From JAWVZU01 sp033722075 (GTDB lineage Bacteria; Pseudomonadota; Gammaproteobacteria; Xanthomonadales; SZUA-38), in NCBI GenBank assembly GCA_033722075.1, contig JAWVZU010000053.1, positions 1 through 16,433 of the forward strand: DNA of 16,433 nt, written 5' to 3'. The notes beneath the pieces are model-generated. The model searched no databases, was not told where the DNA came from, and saw only the letters and a program-made list of their open reading frames with translations. Shown here one piece after another: positions 13,693-16,433 of the stretch. How positions within the stretch are numbered: position 1 is the stretch's first letter; every line of letters starts with the position of its first letter. Made by a program: the position numbers and the translations under genes.

Positions 13693-15743
13693 CAGGTCAC
13701 CGGTCCCGCGGCACGCGGTCTGGAGGGGAAGGTCCGTACGGCCTGGTGCAGTTCACCGAGCAGCTCATTGCTCTCGGGCTGACGGGAGTAGCGCAGGCGA
13801 ATATACAGATCGGTGATCGTGCGGATCGATTCCGCCAGGCCTGGTACGCCCCGGACTGCCCGCGCCTCGAAAGCCTTGGGCCCCTCAGAAGGCTGGCGAC
13901 CGATTCCGGCGCGGGCCAGCTTGCGGCAGAAACGAGCATATTCCCGGCCGGCTGGATCGAGGCCACCGATCCACTGGGCTTTCAACAGCCAGCGCATTAC
14001 AAGGGCCACGAAAAGGGCGGCCAGGATCATCAGCACGATCAGACCGTACTGGGCCTTGAAGTCCTCGACGCCCGCCGGCTTGAATAGGGAACGCTGGCGC
14101 TCCCGGTCGAACTTCAGGACCCACTCGTTCCAGAAATTGTGCACCGCGTCAAAGCGGTTGCGGAGTTGCCGAAGCCAGGCGTAGTCGAACACCCCGCGGC
14201 GAACATTGAGTGCCTCGAGCGCGCCATCCTGGACCCGTTCCGGCGCCACTGCCGCGGTCGGGTCCACCCGAACCCAGCCCTGTCCTTCCAGCCACACCTC
14301 GGACCAGGCATGCGCGTCGGACTGGCGAACGAGCATGTATCCTGCGCCCGCGTTGAACCACCCTCCCTGATAGCCGGTCACGACGCGCGCGGGTATCCCG
14401 GCTGCGCGCATCAGGAAAGTGAACGAGGACGAAAAGTATTCGCAGTAGCCCTCCCGGGTTTCGAACAGGAAATCGTCAACCGTATTGCGACCCAGCGGTG
14501 GTGGTTGGTAGGAGTAGACGAAGCTCTCGTTGAACATCCGCAGCGCCGCCTGGACGATGGCATTGTCATCGGCACCGTATTCGGAACGCCACTGCTCGGC
14601 CAGTTCAATGCTCCTCGGGTTGAAGCCTTGGGGAAGTTCCAGGGCCGCCCGGCGGCGCAGCAGTGACAGTTCCTCGTCGATGCGGTAGTCGGGATCGGAG
14701 GCCATCTCATAGGCGATGATCTCGATGATGGGTTCGCGTCTATACATCGTGTGGTCGAGCTGAATGCGCCCTCGCCGGGGGCGTTGCACCGGTATGTCTA
14801 GCCCGAACACCCAGCGGCGTTCGGTCGGTTCCATGGTAACCGTATAGCGATAGGGTTCGTCGATATCGGATTCGTCTATGGTTGCCGGCGAGCGCAGGGC
14901 GAAGTCCGGACGGGTCCAGGTCGTGCCGTCGAAGTTCCACAACACCGGTCCACGCCAGTATCGCTCCTGCGGTGGGGGAATGGCCGCCTCGAAGGCAACC
15001 CGGAATGCGGGCGTGTCGTCGATAAATAGTCCGAGCACCTCTCCGGGCGCCATCTCGCCGCTGATTCCCGTCTTCGCATCCAGCGCGTCCTCCGGCATGC
15101 CCCAGAGGGGGGATGACAGACGCGGAAAGAATACGAACATAGCGACCATCAGGGGCACGGCCTGGAGCAGAATCAGGCCGACGTTGCGAAGAATGGAAAG
15201 GATACCGCCCAGCGCGGCTCGTCGGCCCCGGACCCGGCTTGGCTGCACCTCGCTCACTATGAGCGTCCCGGTGATAAAGAAGACCGAGGCGAAGATGTAC
15301 ACCACCAGGTAGATGGCCTGGCTGAACAGGAACTGGGTGATGGCAACGAAATAGCCCAGCGCGATGAGCAGGTAGACGTCGCGGCGCCGATAGGTCTCGA
15401 TCAGTTTCATCGCGATCATGACGCACAACAGGGCGACGCCGGCCTGGCGCCCGAGAATGGTCCCGTAGGTCAAGGCGACCGCCCCGACGGCGACCAGCGT
15501 CAGGACAACGCGGATCCAGCCGGGAACCGGCGGTCGCCGGATATATTCGTGGGACAGCCGCTCCAGGGCCGCCAGGGCGAACAGCACGGAATACCAGGCC
15601 GGCAGCCGGACGATATGCGGAACGATGACCAGAGCCAGGCCGGCGATGAGCCAGATCAGCGTGACCCGGTCCGGAGCCAGCCCCTTCGCGCGGGCCTGCC
15701 AGGCAGCGCTCTGGGGCGCGAGTGTGGCCACGCCGGCGGTCAT
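13692..15743 (-). CDS. tgpA: TgpA-type membrane transglutaminase (DUF3488/transglutaminase-like)
   Basis: The protein has 683 residues from the ATG at 15743, chosen because it makes the normal ATGA overlap with the DUF58 gene. The N-terminal third is a DUF3488/TgpA_N membrane region with about six helices up to residue 207. A periplasmic part follows, with the transglutaminase core at about 425-500: Cys434 in EGYCEYFSSS, His478 in SDAHAWSEVW and Asp494 in VRVDPTAA form the expected catalytic triad. A last helix (about 567-587) and a short cytoplasmic DUF4129-like tail complete the family layout. TgpA of Pseudomonas aeruginosa is the named member and is reported as essential there; its substrate is unknown, with cell-envelope proteins or peptidoglycan-linked targets suggested. 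It is usually encoded with a MoxR ATPase and a DUF58 protein; the DUF58 gene is directly upstream. Confidence 0.93.
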   Translation of the reverse strand: MTAGVATLAPQSAAWQARAKGLAPDRVTLIWLIAGLALVIVPHIVRLPAWYSVLFALAALERLSHEYIRRPPVPGWIRVVLTLVAVGAVALTYGTILGRQAGVALLCVMIAMKLIETYRRRDVYLLIALGYFVAITQFLFSQAIYLVVYIFASVFFITGTLIVSEVQPSRVRGRRAALGGILSILRNVGLILLQAVPLMVAMFVFFPRLSSPLWGMPEDALDAKTGISGEMAPGEVLGLFIDDTPAFRVAFEAAIPPPQERYWRGPVLWNFDGTTWTRPDFALRSPATIDESDIDEPYRYTVTMEPTERRWVFGLDIPVQRPRRGRIQLDHTMYRREPIIEIIAYEMASDPDYRIDEELSLLRRRAALELPQGFNPRSIELAEQWRSEYGADDNAIVQAALRMFNESFVYSYQPPPLGRNTVDDFLFETREGYCEYFSSSFTFLMRAAGIPARVVTGYQGGWFNAGAGYMLVRQSDAHAWSEVWLEGQGWVRVDPTAAVAPERVQDGALEALNVRRGVFDYAWLRQLRNRFDAVHNFWNEWVLKFDRERQRSLFKPAGVEDFKAQYGLIVLMILAALFVALVMRWLLKAQWIGGLDPAGREYARFCRKLARAGIGRQPSEGPKAFEARAVRGVPGLAESIRTITDLYIRLRYSRQPESNELLGELHQAVRTFPSRPRAAGPVT

Positions 15744-16433
15744 GGCTTGAACTCCGCCAGCGCCCGCAGGCACGCATGGGCATGGGTTTCGCCGTGGCCC
15801 GGGCCGATGACCCGCTCGGGAAGCTTCAGCGTGTAGAGGAGTTCGGCGCGCTCGGCTTCCAGCACCCAGCGGGTCAGGCGCGCCAGGCGGGTCTCGAGAT
15901 TCAGTTCGACCAGCCGCGCATAGTCGAGTTCGATCCGTTCGCTTTCATGCTGGGCGAAGGTCTTGGTGACCATCTCGCCGGTTCGTGCGACCGCCTTCCA
16001 CGCGACCCATCGCGACGGATCACCCGGCTGGTATTCGCGCAGTCCGGCCCACTCCTCGTCGCCGCCACGTTCCGACTTCCCGGTTCCCCGGTCCGTTCCA
16101 CGGGGCAGTCCCGGTCCGGATTTCTCCGGCTGCGGGTAGACCAGGCATCGCGTATCCGGCTCGACCCATGTCCACGCGAAGAACAGGCCGGCGGGGTAGC
16201 GGGTCATGATTCGCGTGCGTTCCATCGGCATCCAGCCCCGCCGTTGCGTGGCTTGCTCGATGCTCACGTTGGCCCGCCCGGCAGCCGGCACATCGGTCAC
16301 ATCGGCGTCGTCGGCCCGGCTTGCCCACACCACCTGTCGCGGCTGGCTGGAGTCGTTGACCAGGCTGAGGGCGAAGGTCGCCGGTTCGCCGGCAAATACG
16401 GGTTGTGCGCTGATCTGGCTGATCCGCAGGTCG
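15740..16433 (-). CDS. DUF58 domain protein, C-terminal part (5' truncated)
   Basis: The frame ends at 15740 (TGA) and stays open to the window edge, giving 231 codons without the start. The visible sequence begins with an immunoglobulin-like stretch (PVFAGEPATFALSLVN) and carries the DUF58 signature REYQPGDPSRWVAWKAVAR, the R-x-Y-x-x-G-D...W-K-x-x-A-R pattern that defines the family. DUF58 proteins usually have two N-terminal membrane helices, which would lie outside the window. They are nearly always encoded between a MoxR-type AAA+ ATPase and a TgpA-type transglutaminase, so a moxR-like gene is expected just beyond the right edge. The function is not established; a role in cell-envelope assembly with TgpA is assumed. 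Its stop overlaps the tgpA start by 4 nt (ATGA). Confidence 0.9.
   Translation of the reverse strand, partial: DLRISQISAQPVFAGEPATFALSLVNDSSQPRQVVWASRADDADVTDVPAAGRANVSIEQATQRRGWMPMERTRIMTRYPAGLFFAWTWVEPDTRCLVYPQPEKSGPGLPRGTDRGTGKSERGGDEEWAGLREYQPGDPSRWVAWKAVARTGEMVTKTFAQHESERIELDYARLVELNLETRLARLTRWVLEAERAELLYTLKLPERVIGPGHGETHAHACLRALAEFKP

Noticed and set aside
15744..15773. Longer TgpA start at 15773
   Set aside because: The ATG at 15743 makes the standard 4-nt ATGA overlap with the DUF58 gene, and the added 10 residues match nothing.

Overview
The window is GC-rich, densely packed chromosomal DNA, most likely from a gammaproteobacterium. The strongest taxonomic hint is a full-length FadH that stays close to the Escherichia coli enzyme throughout. 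A PsrA-like fatty-acid operator in front of it and a TgpA/DUF58 pair agree with this. The exact lineage cannot be fixed from the sequence; a Xanthomonadales- or Chromatiales-like relative is a guess. I see no RNA genes, insertion sequences, CRISPR arrays or phage genes, and no gene-free stretch longer than about 140 bases.

Left half, + strand (1-5221): the 3' part of an HNH endonuclease gene, a small PGPGW-type membrane protein, a Yip1-family membrane protein, a PqqD-like protein, a family-5 nucleotidyltransferase 2 nt behind it, and fadH (2,4-dienoyl-CoA reductase). FadH handles unsaturated fatty acids with double bonds at even positions during beta-oxidation. A perfect CAAAC-N4-GTTTG dyad ends on the base before the fadH start codon. 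The PqqD-nucleotidyltransferase pair looks like half of a peptide-modification module, with neither a substrate peptide nor a kinase or cyclase in sight.

Middle, - strand (5229-12360): a six-gene operon read from high to low coordinates. It encodes a membrane-fusion (HlyD/MacA-like) protein, a MacB/LolD-type ABC ATPase, two separate MacB/FtsX-type permeases, an NtrC-type sigma-54-dependent response regulator and a histidine kinase. A near-consensus sigma-54 promoter (TGGCACG-N4-CTGCT) lies directly before the first gene, and a TGTCCG-N4-CGGACA dyad lies about 120 bp upstream of the predicted transcription start. The operon therefore appears to encode its own enhancer-binding activator. The kinase has two closely spaced membrane helices and almost no extracellular loop, so the transporter may itself be the sensor, as in Bce-type modules but with a sigma-54 output. 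This is the most interesting unit in the window.

Right part, - strand (12529-16433): a coupled chain of a DUF58 protein (5' end outside the window), a TgpA-type membrane transglutaminase and a CPA2-type cation:proton antiporter without a nucleotide-binding domain. The genes are joined by an ATGA and a TGATG overlap. fadH and the kinase gene converge with only 7 bp between their stop codons.
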